Source: Streptobacillus moniliformis DSM 12112 (lineage in GTDB: Bacteria > Fusobacteriota > Fusobacteriia > Fusobacteriales > Leptotrichiaceae). From it: a stretch of DNA of 64,000 bases. The translations under genes were made by a program, and so were the position numbers. Below, in pieces: positions 17,742-28,026 of this stretch. The notes beneath the pieces were generated by a model. It did not search any database. It saw nothing but the letters and a program-made list of their open reading frames with translations, and was not told where the DNA came from. How positions within the stretch are numbered: the first letter of the stretch is position 1; each line of letters opens with the position of its first letter. The stretch spans positions 1,408,497 through 1,472,496 of the forward strand of contig NC_013515.1 of NCBI RefSeq assembly GCF_000024565.1, read 5' to 3'.

Positions 17742-17759
17742 AGAAGGCTTTCGCCTTCT
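17742..17759 (-). terminator. terminator of the hexuronate operon
   Basis: AGAAGGC and GCCTTCT close a GAAA tetraloop and are followed by TTTATA, directly after the uxuB stop. Confidence 0.8.
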
Positions 17760-17762
17760 ATT

Positions 17763-18593
17763 TTAAACTCCTGAATAAGCTGAAAATCCACAATCTACGG
17801 GTATACATATACCTGTAACTGCACTTGATTTATCACTATCTGCTAAAAATTCTAAAACTCCATTTAATTCTTCTGGTTTAACAAATCTTCCCATAGGTGT
17901 ACTATTTAGAATTTTCTCTGTTCTTTTAGTCGGATTTCCATTATCATCAAATAGTAATTTTTCGTTTTGTTTAGTTCTTAAAAAACCAGGAGCAATTGCA
18001 TTACATCTTAATCCAACATGTGAAAAATGTACTGCTGTCCATTGTGTAAAATTACTTACAGCAGCTTTTGCCCCTGAATATGCAGGAATTTTTGTTAAAG
18101 GAGTGTAAGCATTCATGCTTGAAATATTAATAATATTTGCTCCTTTTCTTCCTATCATATCCTTAGCAAATACTTGTGTAGGTAAAATAGTACCTAAAAT
18201 ATTTAAATCAAATACAAACTCTATTCCTTCTTTTTCTAAATCAAAAAAGCTTTTAATTCCATTTAAAATATTTAATTCATGATATTCATTATCTGTTGTT
18301 GCCTTAGGACTATTACCCCCTGCACCATTAATTAATATATCACAGCCCCCAAAATATCTATCTACCTCTTCTTTAGCTTTCTTTATACTTTCTATATCTA
18401 ATACATTACATCTAATAGCTAAAGTATCTCCACCATTTTCATTTATTTCATCTGATACTTTTTTAGCCATTTCAAAGCTTAAATCAAGTAATGCAATTTT
18501 ACATCCTTTTTCCGATAAAAACTTAGCCATTTCTGAACAGATTATTCCACCTGCTCCTGTAATAACTACCACCTTATTTTCTAACACTTTCAT
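17763..18593 (-). CDS. uxuB: SDR-family D-mannonate oxidoreductase (fructuronate reductase)
   Basis: The 276-residue short-chain dehydrogenase has the cofactor motif ITGAGGIICSEMAKF near residues 11-25, the catalytic Tyr and Lys in YSGAKAAVSNFT and a C-terminal VTGICIPVDCGFSAYSG. This SDR type (YjmF-like) reduces D-fructuronate to D-mannonate in Firmicutes. It overlaps uxuA by 20 bases. A GTG at 18587, with AAGGAG seven bases upstream, is a possible better start than ATG 18593. Confidence 0.8.
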   Translation of the reverse strand: MKVLENKVVVITGAGGIICSEMAKFLSEKGCKIALLDLSFEMAKKVSDEINENGGDTLAIRCNVLDIESIKKAKEEVDRYFGGCDILINGAGGNSPKATTDNEYHELNILNGIKSFFDLEKEGIEFVFDLNILGTILPTQVFAKDMIGRKGANIINISSMNAYTPLTKIPAYSGAKAAVSNFTQWTAVHFSHVGLRCNAIAPGFLRTKQNEKLLFDDNGNPTKRTEKILNSTPMGRFVKPEELNGVLEFLADSDKSSAVTGICIPVDCGFSAYSGV

Positions 18594-19632
18594 TCTCCTT
18601 CATTTTTTTACACATTTCCCATAATCCATTAATATATGTAGCACCTAAAGCCCTATCATAAAGTCCATACCCAGGTTTTGACTTTTCTCCCCAAATTTCT
18701 CTACCATGATCTGGTCTTAAATATCCTTTAAATCCCGCATCATAATATGCCTTAACTATTTCTGCAAAATCAAGAGATCCCTCACTAGATAAATGCCCTG
18801 ATTCTTCAAAACTTCCATCTTCTAAGATTTTAATATTTCTTAAGTGTGCAAAAGGAACTCTTCCCATTCCTGCATATTTTTTTACCATAGCAACAAAATC
18901 ATTTTTCTTGTTACATCCAAGAGAACCTGAACATAAGGTAATACCATTATTTTTAACATCATATAGCGATAAAAATCTATCTAAATCTTCTTCATTTTTA
19001 ATTATTCTTGGTATTCCAAATATAGGCCAAGGTGGATCATCTGGATGTATACCCATATCGATATCACATTCAATTGCAACTGGAATTATTTCTTCTAAGA
19101 ATAATTTTAAATTATTCCAAAGTCCTTCCTCACCTAATTTTTGATATGAATCTATTAACTCTTTTACTTGACTAGGGCTATATGACAAATCCCAACCAGG
19201 AAGTGCAAGCTTAGTTGGATCAAGCTTTTCTATTTGTGATCTGTAGTAAACCAAAGCTTTTGAACCATCAGGTAAGACCTTATCTAACTGACTTCTAGTC
19301 CAATCAAATACAGGCATGAAATTATAGCAGATAGTCTTAATGCCTACATTTGCACATCTTCTAATATTTTCTTTATAATTTTCTATATATTCCTTATATT
19401 TCCCTCTTCTTAACTTAATATCTTCATGAACAGGAATACTTTCTATAACTTCCATATCAAGATTATAGCTATTTACCATTTCCTTTAACTCTATTAAATC
19501 TTCCATAGGCCAGATTTCACCTACAGGAACTGAATATATTGCTGTAACTACTCCACTCATACCTGGTATTTGCCTAATATTTTCTAATGTTACAGTATCA
19601 TCTTTACCATACCATCTAAATGTCATTTTCAT
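18574..19632 (-). CDS. uxuA: mannonate dehydratase
   Basis: Dehydrates D-mannonate to 2-keto-3-deoxygluconate. The 352-residue TIM-barrel protein begins MKMTFRWYGKDDTVTLENIRQ and carries IHPDDPPWPIFGIPRI and YLRPDHGREIWG, conserved metal-binding regions. It lies directly below uxaC, whose GGAG TAG end provides the ribosome site. The next step (KDG kinase and aldolase) is not in this window. Confidence 0.95.
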   Translation of the reverse strand: MKMTFRWYGKDDTVTLENIRQIPGMSGVVTAIYSVPVGEIWPMEDLIELKEMVNSYNLDMEVIESIPVHEDIKLRRGKYKEYIENYKENIRRCANVGIKTICYNFMPVFDWTRSQLDKVLPDGSKALVYYRSQIEKLDPTKLALPGWDLSYSPSQVKELIDSYQKLGEEGLWNNLKLFLEEIIPVAIECDIDMGIHPDDPPWPIFGIPRIIKNEEDLDRFLSLYDVKNNGITLCSGSLGCNKKNDFVAMVKKYAGMGRVPFAHLRNIKILEDGSFEESGHLSSEGSLDFAEIVKAYYDAGFKGYLRPDHGREIWGEKSKPGYGLYDRALGATYINGLWEMCKKMKENESVRK

Positions 19633-19634
19633 TT

Positions 19635-21035
19635 CTACTCCAATCCAAAATACTCTAAGGCATTTTTATATGAAATATTTTCAATTAATTTTCGCAAAAG
19701 TCTATCATCATTAGGTATTTCTCCCTTAATTACCAAATCACCTATAAATTCACAAAGTATTCTTCTAAAATAGTCATGTCTAATATATGAAACAAAACTT
19801 CTGGAATCTGTTAACATTCCTACAAAATTCATTAATAATCCTTGATCAGCAAGTGATTTAAGTTGTCTTAACATACCCTCTTTAGTATCGTTAAACCACC
19901 AACCTGAACCGTATTGTAAATATCCTTTAGGAAGATTTGAACTAAAATTAGCTAAACTACAAGCTACAATATTATTTTGACTTGGATCTAAGTTATATAT
20001 TATGAATTTAGGTAATGAATTATTTTCTTTCATCAATGAAAGCAAAAGATTTAAATTTTTTGCAACATTACCCTGATCCATTATAGAATCTGAACCTGCA
20101 TCAAATCCTATGGTTTTAAGTAATGTTACATCATTATTTCTAATTGCTCCAAAGTGAAGTTGCATTACCCAACCAAGTTCCTTGTATTTTTTCGATAAAT
20201 CTATAAAAAAGGCTGTTAAATATTTCATATATTCTATATCTGTAATACTTTCCTTATTTAATACCTTAGTAAATATATCTTCTACTTCTTCTTTACTATA
20301 TTTAGTAAATTCTAATTTAGATATTCCATGATCAGATATATTACAACCCTTATCATTAAAATATGTTATTCTTTCATACATAGCTTCTATATATTCATCA
20401 TATGTATTAATTTTTTTTCCTGTAATTTCAGAAAGTTTATCAACATACATTAAAAAAATTTCACTTCTCAAATTAAAGAAGGCATCGGGTCTAAATCCAG
20501 GCTCTACTCTAACTTTAAAATTAGTATCTTTTTTAATTTCATCATGATATCTTAAATCATCGAGAGGTCCATCTGTAGTACAAACATATTCCACATTTGA
20601 TATTTCTATAAGTTTTTTAGGGCTTAATTTCTTATCCTTAATTACCTTATTTGCCCTTTCCCATATTTCTTCCCAATTTTCACCATTTAATAATTCATCT
20701 ATATCAAAATATTTTTTTAATTCCATAGCTGACCAATGAAATAAGGGATTTCCTAAAGTGCTTTCTAAAGTATATGCCCATGCCTTAAATTTTTCCTTAT
20801 TACTCACATTTCCCGTAATATTAGTTTCACTTACACCGTTTGCTCTCATTGCTCTCCATTTATAGTGATCTCCTAATAGCCAAATTTCTGTAATATCTTC
20901 AAATTCTTTATCTTCAGCTATTAACTTAGGATCTAAATGGCAATGATAGTCTATTATTTTTTTATCTTTTGCAATGTTATATAGTTTTTTTGATATGTCA
21001 TTATGTAACATAAAATTATTAGTTATAAAGGTCAT
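19635..21035 (-). CDS. uxaC: glucuronate isomerase
   Basis: Isomerises D-glucuronate to D-fructuronate. The 466-residue amidohydrolase-fold protein begins with the metal-binding IIDYHCHLDPKLIAED (about residues 28-43) and carries LLGDHYKWRAMRANG, VMQLHFGAIRNN and MLTDSRSFVSYIRHDYFRRILC. It is the first enzyme of the uxaC-uxuA-uxuB block, 15 bases below the LacI-type regulator. Beta-glucuronidase upstream supplies its substrate. Confidence 0.96.
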   Translation of the reverse strand: MTFITNNFMLHNDISKKLYNIAKDKKIIDYHCHLDPKLIAEDKEFEDITEIWLLGDHYKWRAMRANGVSETNITGNVSNKEKFKAWAYTLESTLGNPLFHWSAMELKKYFDIDELLNGENWEEIWERANKVIKDKKLSPKKLIEISNVEYVCTTDGPLDDLRYHDEIKKDTNFKVRVEPGFRPDAFFNLRSEIFLMYVDKLSEITGKKINTYDEYIEAMYERITYFNDKGCNISDHGISKLEFTKYSKEEVEDIFTKVLNKESITDIEYMKYLTAFFIDLSKKYKELGWVMQLHFGAIRNNDVTLLKTIGFDAGSDSIMDQGNVAKNLNLLLSLMKENNSLPKFIIYNLDPSQNNIVACSLANFSSNLPKGYLQYGSGWWFNDTKEGMLRQLKSLADQGLLMNFVGMLTDSRSFVSYIRHDYFRRILCEFIGDLVIKGEIPNDDRLLRKLIENISYKNALEYFGLE

Positions 21036-21050
21036 TTTATGTTATCCTTT

Positions 21051-22043
21051 CTATTTTTTTAATGTCGATTCTCTAACTATTAACTCTGATGCAATTTCAA
21101 AACTTTTATCTATCTCATTATTATTTTCTATTTTATCTATTAATATTTCTAATAGTTTTTTAGCAATTAATTCAAAATTTTGTTTTATAGCTGTTATAGA
21201 TGGTGTAAGTGCAGAACATATAAAGGTATCTCCAAAAGTTATTACTTTAATATCTTCTGGGCATTTAATACCTAATTTAGAAAATGCTCTTAAAGCCCCA
21301 AAAACTGGATAATCTGAATCTAATAATATTGCATCTGGCAACTTATTTTGACTATGTAATAAAGATATATATTGCTCTACACTTTCAGGAGAAGAAAAAC
21401 CATCTATAACATTTTCTTCAAGATATTCTATTTCATTTATATCTAAAACTTCTTTATATCCTTGTATTTTTTTAATTGCTGTAAAACTATTTTTATTATC
21501 TAATAAGAATAATATATTTTTACAATTTTGAGTTATTAAATGTTCTGTTGCAATAATACCACTTTGAAATTGATCAGTACCTACATAACTATAGTTTCCA
21601 TATATACCTGAAATAACAAAGGGTAATCCACTTTTTTTAACATATTCTATATCTTCAATTTTTTTAGGATTTAATAATATTATTCCATCATAATATCCTT
21701 TAGAAATTCCTCCATAAGGATTTTCTTGTAAATCGTTTACCGAATTATATACTATAATTTCATAATCATTTATCTTTTCTAAAATATATTGCATAATAAT
21801 ATAGTTTTTATTAAGTGGATGTTTTTTAGATATATTTGCTACTAGTGCTATATTTCTTGATTTACTTTCAGATAATCTTTTAGCATTGTAGTTTATACTA
21901 TAATTATATTTTTTCATAATATCTAAAACTTTATTTCTAGTTGAAAGCTTTACTCCACTTTGATTATTTATTACTTTTGAAACTGTTTTTGTTGATACAT
22001 CTGCAATTTTAGCTATAGTTTTAATAGTTATTTTTTCATTCAT
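21051..22043 (-). CDS. LacI-family regulator of the glucuronide cluster
   Basis: About 330 residues: an N-terminal HTH (TIKTIAKIADVSTKTVSKVINNQ, split near residues 4-26) with a hinge helix, then a periplasmic-binding-like sugar-sensing domain (VGTDQFQSGIIATEHL, AILLDSDYPVFGALRAF). It sits inside the cluster and four GTAA-N4-TTAC-like sites lie at the two predicted promoters, so it probably represses both units and responds to a hexuronate; the ligand is inferred. ATG 22043 is preferred to GTG 22052 on ribosome-site spacing. Confidence 0.88.
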   Translation of the reverse strand: MNEKITIKTIAKIADVSTKTVSKVINNQSGVKLSTRNKVLDIMKKYNYSINYNAKRLSESKSRNIALVANISKKHPLNKNYIIMQYILEKINDYEIIVYNSVNDLQENPYGGISKGYYDGIILLNPKKIEDIEYVKKSGLPFVISGIYGNYSYVGTDQFQSGIIATEHLITQNCKNILFLLDNKNSFTAIKKIQGYKEVLDINEIEYLEENVIDGFSSPESVEQYISLLHSQNKLPDAILLDSDYPVFGALRAFSKLGIKCPEDIKVITFGDTFICSALTPSITAIKQNFELIAKKLLEILIDKIENNNEIDKSFEIASELIVRESTLKK

Positions 22044-22081
22044 AAATTTCACATCTTTCTTAACAATATTTATACTTAGAT

Positions 22082-22131
22082 ATTATAACTTATTATAAAA
22101 ATTGTCAACAGAAAAATGTACAACGGTTACC
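22082..22131 (-). promoter_or_regulatory. predicted promoter and operator of the LacI regulator/uxaC unit
   Basis: TTGACA (22108-22103) and TATAAT (22087-22082) lie 15 bases apart on the minus strand. Upstream, AACGGTTACC (22122-22131) matches one half of the GTAA-N4-TTAC operator and overlaps the stop of the transporter gene. Confidence 0.45.
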
Positions 22132-23572
22132 TCTTAGAGTTCTTTAAATCACTTATATGTTTTTGTATTTCTTCCATTTTCTCAGCAGTTAATGGATAAA
22201 ATTTTAATGAAATAACTGAAGCTATCCACCCAAGTATTGGTAATCCTAAAAACAGAAACATAGCTGCATAAAATAACTGTGGAGTATTCACATCCCCTAT
22301 TTTAGGAAATCCATTTGTATATCCTATCATAGCAATTACAACTCCTATTATTGTTGTTGAAATAGAAGATATAATTTTATCTACAAATGAGAATAATGTT
22401 CCCATCATACCTGGTACATACTTACCAGTTCTGTATGTTTCATAATCTGAACAATCTGCTATGGCATTAATTGTTAATCCACCACTTGCTCCAATAAGTC
22501 CTCTTCCTATACACCAAAGTGCTATAAAAGCTAGAGTTTCAAAGCCAAATAAATTATTTGCACTAATTTTTGTTGGATCTCCAAATTGGAATAATAGGAA
22601 TAATAACATGTAAGTTATAATAGCACCCCAAGCAGTTGTTATCATACCTTTTCTTATTCCAAGTTTTCTTGAATATTGAGCAAAATATTGTAATAGTATG
22701 AATGCTGGTATTATAGTTATTAATGCAAGCTTAGATTGTAAAGTATTATCTCCCATTATGATACCATAAACCATTATTCCTACAGCTGCATTTCCAGCAG
22801 TAGTTAATGCTATCTTATCTGTTGATGCTGCTACTATTAAAGTTTGTATAGCTCTATTATTTTTTATAATATCCACATAATCTCTGAATTTAATATTTGA
22901 TTTAACCTCACCTGTTCCAAAAAATTCTAATCTATCTTTTTGATATATACCTATAACTGATAATATAGTTAATATTGCACTTGCAAACATAAATGTGAAT
23001 ACAAATTCTCTAAATAACTCTAAAGTAAATGCATTACCATATTTAGGTAATAAATATCCATTTACATAAGTTGGTAAAATTAATGAAAGAAAAACTAGGG
23101 TATAACCACCTTCAAAGCTTGAAAATAAAGGTCTTTGTTTAGGATCATTAGTAATACAAGCCTGACCTGCTTTAGTTACAGCTGTTTGACATGTGTATCC
23201 TAGAATATATATAACATAGACTACTAAGAAAAAAGGAAATCTCATATTTTCAGGTAATGTTGGTGTAACTATGTATATTAATGTCATAGTAATAGCCATA
23301 ATTATATTACCCATAATCATATATGGTCTAAATTTACCAAACTTACCATTAGTTCTATCTATTAAATATCCAACTAATGGATCTGTAATACCATCAAAAA
23401 TTCTCATTGTTGTTAATATATTTGAGATAAATACTGTAGCAACTCCCATAAATCCAGTTGCAAAATATCCTAAGTAAAATGTCAATGCAAAAAATATATT
23501 AGTTGCTGTATTATTTAACGAAAATAACGCTATTTGCCAGATTTTTGCTCTATTGTATTTTATATTTTCCAT
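22127..23572 (-). CDS. GPH-family glucuronide transporter (MFS superfamily)
   Basis: A 481-residue protein with about twelve membrane segments. DGITDPLVGYLIDRTNGKFG, near residues 60-80, is the hallmark of the glycoside-pentoside-hexuronide (GPH) cation symporters such as UidB and MelB. It lies 25 bases below the beta-glucuronidase gene, so glucuronides or glucuronate-containing disaccharides are the likely cargo. No fused PTS-type regulatory domain is seen. Confidence 0.85.
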   Translation of the reverse strand: MENIKYNRAKIWQIALFSLNNTATNIFFALTFYLGYFATGFMGVATVFISNILTTMRIFDGITDPLVGYLIDRTNGKFGKFRPYMIMGNIIMAITMTLIYIVTPTLPENMRFPFFLVVYVIYILGYTCQTAVTKAGQACITNDPKQRPLFSSFEGGYTLVFLSLILPTYVNGYLLPKYGNAFTLELFREFVFTFMFASAILTILSVIGIYQKDRLEFFGTGEVKSNIKFRDYVDIIKNNRAIQTLIVAASTDKIALTTAGNAAVGIMVYGIIMGDNTLQSKLALITIIPAFILLQYFAQYSRKLGIRKGMITTAWGAIITYMLLFLLFQFGDPTKISANNLFGFETLAFIALWCIGRGLIGASGGLTINAIADCSDYETYRTGKYVPGMMGTLFSFVDKIISSISTTIIGVVIAMIGYTNGFPKIGDVNTPQLFYAAMFLFLGLPILGWIASVISLKFYPLTAEKMEEIQKHISDLKNSKR

Positions 23573-23597
23573 TTTATCCTCCTATTATTTCACCTTA

Positions 23598-25364
23598 TTA
23601 ATTAAATTCGGGTATGTTATTCCATCTTTTTCTTAAATGATGGGCTACTAGTTTTGGCATTCTATCTCTTGTAAATACACCTTTTTTATTCCCCTTAACC
23701 CTAAATATTCCAAATTTTGTTTGAAAATCTGAAAAATTCCATGTTTGTTCACCTATAAAATAGTCTAAACTATCAAATACTCTTTCATTCATTTTGTAAT
23801 ATTCAACTTGAAATTCTTCTGTAAATGGTGTTCTAATATCTATATCATGCATACCAGAAATAGTATCTGCTCCATATTCTGTAAACATTATTGGTTTATC
23901 TGGAAATAATTTATGCCAATATTCTAATTCTTTTCTCATATTTTCTTCTGCTGTTTCTAAATCAGATAAATCTACATACCAACCATAATATCTATTTAAA
24001 CAAATTACATCACATAAACTAGAAACTAAACATTTACCAGCTGGTGCAAGCATAATATTTGCAAAAGTACATGGTCTATTTTGATTATCTAAATCTCTTG
24101 CCAGTTTAAATAAAGGTTCAAAATACTCATATGCTCCAATTTCAGAACTAGCTGGTTCATTAGCTATAGACCACATTACTACACATGCATGATTTTTATC
24201 CCTCTTGATTAATTCTTTTATTACCTGTTCATGAGCTTTTCTTGTATCTAAAGTTTTCCAAGTATTTTTCTTTTCTTTACTACCCGTAAGATTAAAACCA
24301 AAATTTTCCATTAATCCCACAGCCGTTGTTTCATCTATTACAACAAAACCTTCCCTATCTGCAAGCCTCATCATTTCTTCAGAATATGGATAATGTGATG
24401 TTCTAAATGAATTAGCTCCTATCCACTTCATTCTACTAATATCTACTACATTAGAAACTTCATCTAATCCCCTACCATGTAAATATGTGTCTTCATGTTT
24501 ACCAAATCCTTTAAAATAAAAAGGTTTTCCATTAATTAAAAACTTATTATCTTTAACTTCAACAGTTCTTATTCCAAATTCTTCTATATACACATCTTCC
24601 ATTTTGCCTGATTCATTAAATAATTCTACTTTAGCCTTGTATAAATATGAAATTAATGGTTGCCATAATATGACATTTGATATATTTAGGTCATTACCTC
24701 TTGCAACTATATTATCTTCTTCATCTAAAATAGTAATTCTAATATCTTTTAAATCCCCTATTACATCTACTTTTATATCTATATTTGCATCTACTTTTTC
24801 ATCTTTATTAAACACATCATATGTAATAGTTATATCTCCTATATGATTTTTAGGTTTAATCCATAATTTTACAGGTCTATGTATACCAGCATAATTAAAA
24901 AAATCAAAATTTTCATCTACTACTTTTTTTACTACATTTCCATTTTCATCCTTAATTTCTTCATAATTTCCTACTGGAAGTGAACTATAATCTAATATAT
25001 TTGAAACTAAAACATCTAATTTATTTTCACCTAAATTAACAAATTCTGTAATTTCAAATTCAAAAGGAGTAAATCCACCTTTATGTTCTCCTACAAAAAT
25101 ATTATTAATATATACTCTTGCATTATGTGATACAGAACCAAATCTTAAATATATGCTTTTGTCTAACATGTATTTAGATACTATAAAATTTCTTGAATAA
25201 GTCATATTACCTACATAATGCTTTTTTTCAAATTCAGAAAACTGATCATTAAATGAGCCTGGTACACTAATCCTATATTTTGTTAAATCATTTTCAAAAC
25301 TAAAATCCCATATGCCATTTAATTCTATAATTTCTCTACTTAATGTTGATAATGGATATAGCAT
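23598..25364 (-). CDS. uidA: beta-glucuronidase (glycoside hydrolase family 2)
   Basis: Hydrolyses terminal beta-D-glucuronides. The 588-residue length suits the family. The layout is jelly-roll (IYLRFGSVSHNARVYINN), immunoglobulin-like, then TIM barrel. The acid/base Glu is in MWSIANEPASS and the nucleophile Glu in MFTEYGADTISG; GFGKHEDTYLHGRG and NAFRTSHYPY-like NSFRTSHYPYSEE are typical. ATG 25364 is chosen because AAGGAGGG lies six bases before it. No signal peptide, so it acts in the cytoplasm after uptake. Confidence 0.95.
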   Translation of the reverse strand: MLYPLSTLSREIIELNGIWDFSFENDLTKYRISVPGSFNDQFSEFEKKHYVGNMTYSRNFIVSKYMLDKSIYLRFGSVSHNARVYINNIFVGEHKGGFTPFEFEITEFVNLGENKLDVLVSNILDYSSLPVGNYEEIKDENGNVVKKVVDENFDFFNYAGIHRPVKLWIKPKNHIGDITITYDVFNKDEKVDANIDIKVDVIGDLKDIRITILDEEDNIVARGNDLNISNVILWQPLISYLYKAKVELFNESGKMEDVYIEEFGIRTVEVKDNKFLINGKPFYFKGFGKHEDTYLHGRGLDEVSNVVDISRMKWIGANSFRTSHYPYSEEMMRLADREGFVVIDETTAVGLMENFGFNLTGSKEKKNTWKTLDTRKAHEQVIKELIKRDKNHACVVMWSIANEPASSEIGAYEYFEPLFKLARDLDNQNRPCTFANIMLAPAGKCLVSSLCDVICLNRYYGWYVDLSDLETAEENMRKELEYWHKLFPDKPIMFTEYGADTISGMHDIDIRTPFTEEFQVEYYKMNERVFDSLDYFIGEQTWNFSDFQTKFGIFRVKGNKKGVFTRDRMPKLVAHHLRKRWNNIPEFN

Positions 25365-25374
25365 AATTCCCTCC

Positions 25375-27096
25375 TTATAACTTAGCTTGCCATTGACCAG
25401 CCCATACATTTTCATTAAAATGTTTTCCTTTAAATTCTGATTTTCCCATTAATTTTTCTATTAAAGTATCTATAGTTACTTCATTATCATAATATGCATT
25501 TATATAGCATTTCACCATAGTGGCATCATGTAAATGATTAGTGAAATTAAAAGACACCATTACTGTTGGTACTTCATGTACATACCATGGAATTTCATTA
25601 GACATAGGTCCACTCCATTTTATTCTCATATTATTTGCTTCAGCATATCCTTTAATATTTGCAAAAACTAATGCTAAATCTACTTCACTTCTATACTTTT
25701 CTATAGACCCCTTTTCTCTTTTTCCTGATTCATTTACAGTTACTTCAAAGCCTTTTTCTTCTAACTTCTTAATACAATATTCTTGAAATTTTTCATTGGG
25801 TCTATATATACCATTTTTCTCTCCTTCAAGTATATATAGTCTAACTTTTTTATGTTTTTCAGGATTAATAGGTAATTCAAATTTAGTATTCTTTATCAAA
25901 CTAATACCTTTATCTACTGCTTCTTTTTGCATTTTAATATGTTTTTCACAACCTATTAAATCTAATCCTTTTTCATCTTTTAATAAAGTATTTTCTTTTT
26001 GTCTAATATGTAAGTTTAACTTTGCTTTTAAACCTAATATTCTTCTAACTGCATCATTTAATCTTTCTTCTGTTATTATTCCCTTTTTATAACCATCTAA
26101 CATATATTTAAAATCTTCATCTATATCATTAAAGAATAAGAACATATCACAACCTGAAGCTATAGCTAAAGGTACATAATCTTTTCTTCTCATACTAGCT
26201 GTCATACCTAACATATGAGAAGCATCTGTAATTACAAGACCATTAAATTTTAATTTATCTTTCAATAAATCTTCTATTAATTCCTTAGATAATGTAGCTG
26301 GCAGAATATCCTTATCTTCAAGACTTGGATTTATTAATTTCTGATAATGTGGAAGTGCAATATGCCCTGCCATTATCATTTCTACACCATTATTAATATG
26401 ATTTCTATAAACTTCTCCAAAAGATCTTTCCCATTCTTCTACAGTTAACTCATTTACTCCTAAAATTAAATGTTGATCTCTTTCTTCTGTTCCATCTCCT
26501 GGGAAATGTTTAATACATTTTATAACATTACTCTTATCAAGACCTTCAAGATATGCATTACTATGTTTAATAACAATATCTACATCTCTACCATAAGCCC
26601 TTGTATTTACTATAGTATTTCTCCAATTTTTTAATACATCTACACATGGATCAAAATTAACATTAATACCTAATGCCTCTTCTTCAACTCCACTTACATA
26701 ACCTGCATTATATGAAACTTCTAAATCTCCACTTGCTTCACACATAGCAGCTGTTGCGATATATGTACCATCTGAGCATGCTCCATTACCACCTGAATCA
26801 CAATTTGCAGCAATAAGTAAGGGTATCTTAGAATTTTTTTGTAGATTATTTAAAAGATTCATTACCTCATATTTATTACCACCTTGATACCTTGCACCAC
26901 CAACTTTAAATTTAGTAATGATCTCTTCATTTGAATACTTTGATTCTGTAGCTAGATCACCTAACCAAAACAGATTAAAAAATAGTTGACCAATTTTTTC
27001 TTCATCTGTAATACTTGATAAAGTATCTTCTACCCATTTAATTTGTTCATCATCTAAATTGTATGGTTTTTCCCTTAAATTAACTAATTTTGACAT
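25375..27096 (-). CDS. glycoside hydrolase family 3, beta-N-acetylhexosaminidase-like
   Basis: A 573-residue protein with the NagZ-type signature KHFPGDGTEERDQH (the Asp-His pair characteristic of N-acetylglucosaminidases) and a nucleophile Asp in LVITDASHMLG. A C-terminal alpha/beta domain follows (IKGYAEANNMRIKWSG). The start at 27096 has GGAGGTAAT before it. It lies ten bases above beta-glucuronidase; together they could open GlcA/GlcNAc disaccharides such as those from hyaluronan, which is an inference. No signal peptide is seen. Confidence 0.82.
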   Translation of the reverse strand: MSKLVNLREKPYNLDDEQIKWVEDTLSSITDEEKIGQLFFNLFWLGDLATESKYSNEEIITKFKVGGARYQGGNKYEVMNLLNNLQKNSKIPLLIAANCDSGGNGACSDGTYIATAAMCEASGDLEVSYNAGYVSGVEEEALGINVNFDPCVDVLKNWRNTIVNTRAYGRDVDIVIKHSNAYLEGLDKSNVIKCIKHFPGDGTEERDQHLILGVNELTVEEWERSFGEVYRNHINNGVEMIMAGHIALPHYQKLINPSLEDKDILPATLSKELIEDLLKDKLKFNGLVITDASHMLGMTASMRRKDYVPLAIASGCDMFLFFNDIDEDFKYMLDGYKKGIITEERLNDAVRRILGLKAKLNLHIRQKENTLLKDEKGLDLIGCEKHIKMQKEAVDKGISLIKNTKFELPINPEKHKKVRLYILEGEKNGIYRPNEKFQEYCIKKLEEKGFEVTVNESGKREKGSIEKYRSEVDLALVFANIKGYAEANNMRIKWSGPMSNEIPWYVHEVPTVMVSFNFTNHLHDATMVKCYINAYYDNEVTIDTLIEKLMGKSEFKGKHFNENVWAGQWQAKL

Positions 27097-27109
27097 ATTA
27101 CCTCCATTT

Positions 27110-27907
27110 CTATAATTTTTTATTATATTCATCAATATATTTTTGATCATCATATTGATTGTTAATAAACTCATCTAAAATCTTATCTTTGAATCTAGCC
27201 CAACTTTTAGATTCATCATCAAAAATTATTGGATAAAAATGTATTCCATTATCTTTTGCAGCAGTGATATCGCCAGGTGAATCACCTATCATTAATACAT
27301 CATTTACATCTAAATCATTATCTATTAATATTTTTTTTATACAATCTTTTTTACTTCCTGTATCCTGACCCATTACTATATCTACATATTTAAGTAAGCC
27401 ATGTCTTTCCCATTCAGAAAGTATAGCTTCCTTATTAGCAGATGAAACTATTACAATTTTAACTTTGTCCTTCATTACCTCAAATACTTCTTTTACCATA
27501 TCAAATGGTTTATCCATTCCTTCTAGTGAAACTATTTTTTTATTTACTTCCAAACTCCAATTTAAAGCTTTTTTAAGTTCTTTTGAATCAGTAATCTCTA
27601 TTTCCTTAATTAAAGAATTGTTTGATAACTCACTAGTTGTTTTTATCCAATTATCAACTTCATTAAGTTTTGTATACTTGGGATATTTTTCGCTAAATAT
27701 TTTAAAAATTTCATTTAATCCGTGAAATCTATTTATTCCTCTAGTTTTTGAATAAAGGTTAATATGATTCCATAATGTTAGAAATTCTTCTCTTTCTTCA
27801 ATATTCCAAAAATCAGCAGCAATAGGACCAAAACATTCTATATGCTTATAGTTCATAGTATCCATTACACATCCATCAGAATCAACACATACAATTTTTT
27901 TCATCAT
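27110..27907 (-). CDS. HAD-superfamily hydrolase
   Basis: The 265-residue protein has the HAD motifs: I, VDSDGCVMDT (residues 7-16); II, VIVSSANKEA; III/IV, Lys in TGSKKDC and MIGDSPGDITAAKDNG. It probably dephosphorylates a sugar phosphate, but the substrate is unknown. It is the first gene of the glucuronide operon, 13 bases above the GH3 gene, with AAAGGAG before its ATG pair. Confidence 0.85.
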   Translation of the reverse strand: MMKKIVCVDSDGCVMDTMNYKHIECFGPIAADFWNIEEREEFLTLWNHINLYSKTRGINRFHGLNEIFKIFSEKYPKYTKLNEVDNWIKTTSELSNNSLIKEIEITDSKELKKALNWSLEVNKKIVSLEGMDKPFDMVKEVFEVMKDKVKIVIVSSANKEAILSEWERHGLLKYVDIVMGQDTGSKKDCIKKILIDNDLDVNDVLMIGDSPGDITAAKDNGIHFYPIIFDDESKSWARFKDKILDEFINNQYDDQKYIDEYNKKL

Positions 27908-27928
27908 TTTTCACTCCTTTCACTTTTA

Positions 27929-27983
27929 GTAATCGTTTACCATAATTAATCAAATAAAAAGTTACAATAAGTAACCGTTTACC
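27929..27983. promoter_or_regulatory. two LacI-type operators in the leader of the glucuronide operon
   Basis: GTAATCGTTTACC (27929-27941) and GTAACCGTTTACC (27971-27983) each contain GTAA-N4-TTAC with a central CG, the typical form of LacI-family sites. They lie about 65-120 bases below the predicted start of transcription. A regulator of that family is encoded in the same cluster. Confidence 0.65.
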
Positions 27984-28026
27984 AAATGTAATTAAATAAA
28001 ATAAAGTAAGGACATTTACTTTATAG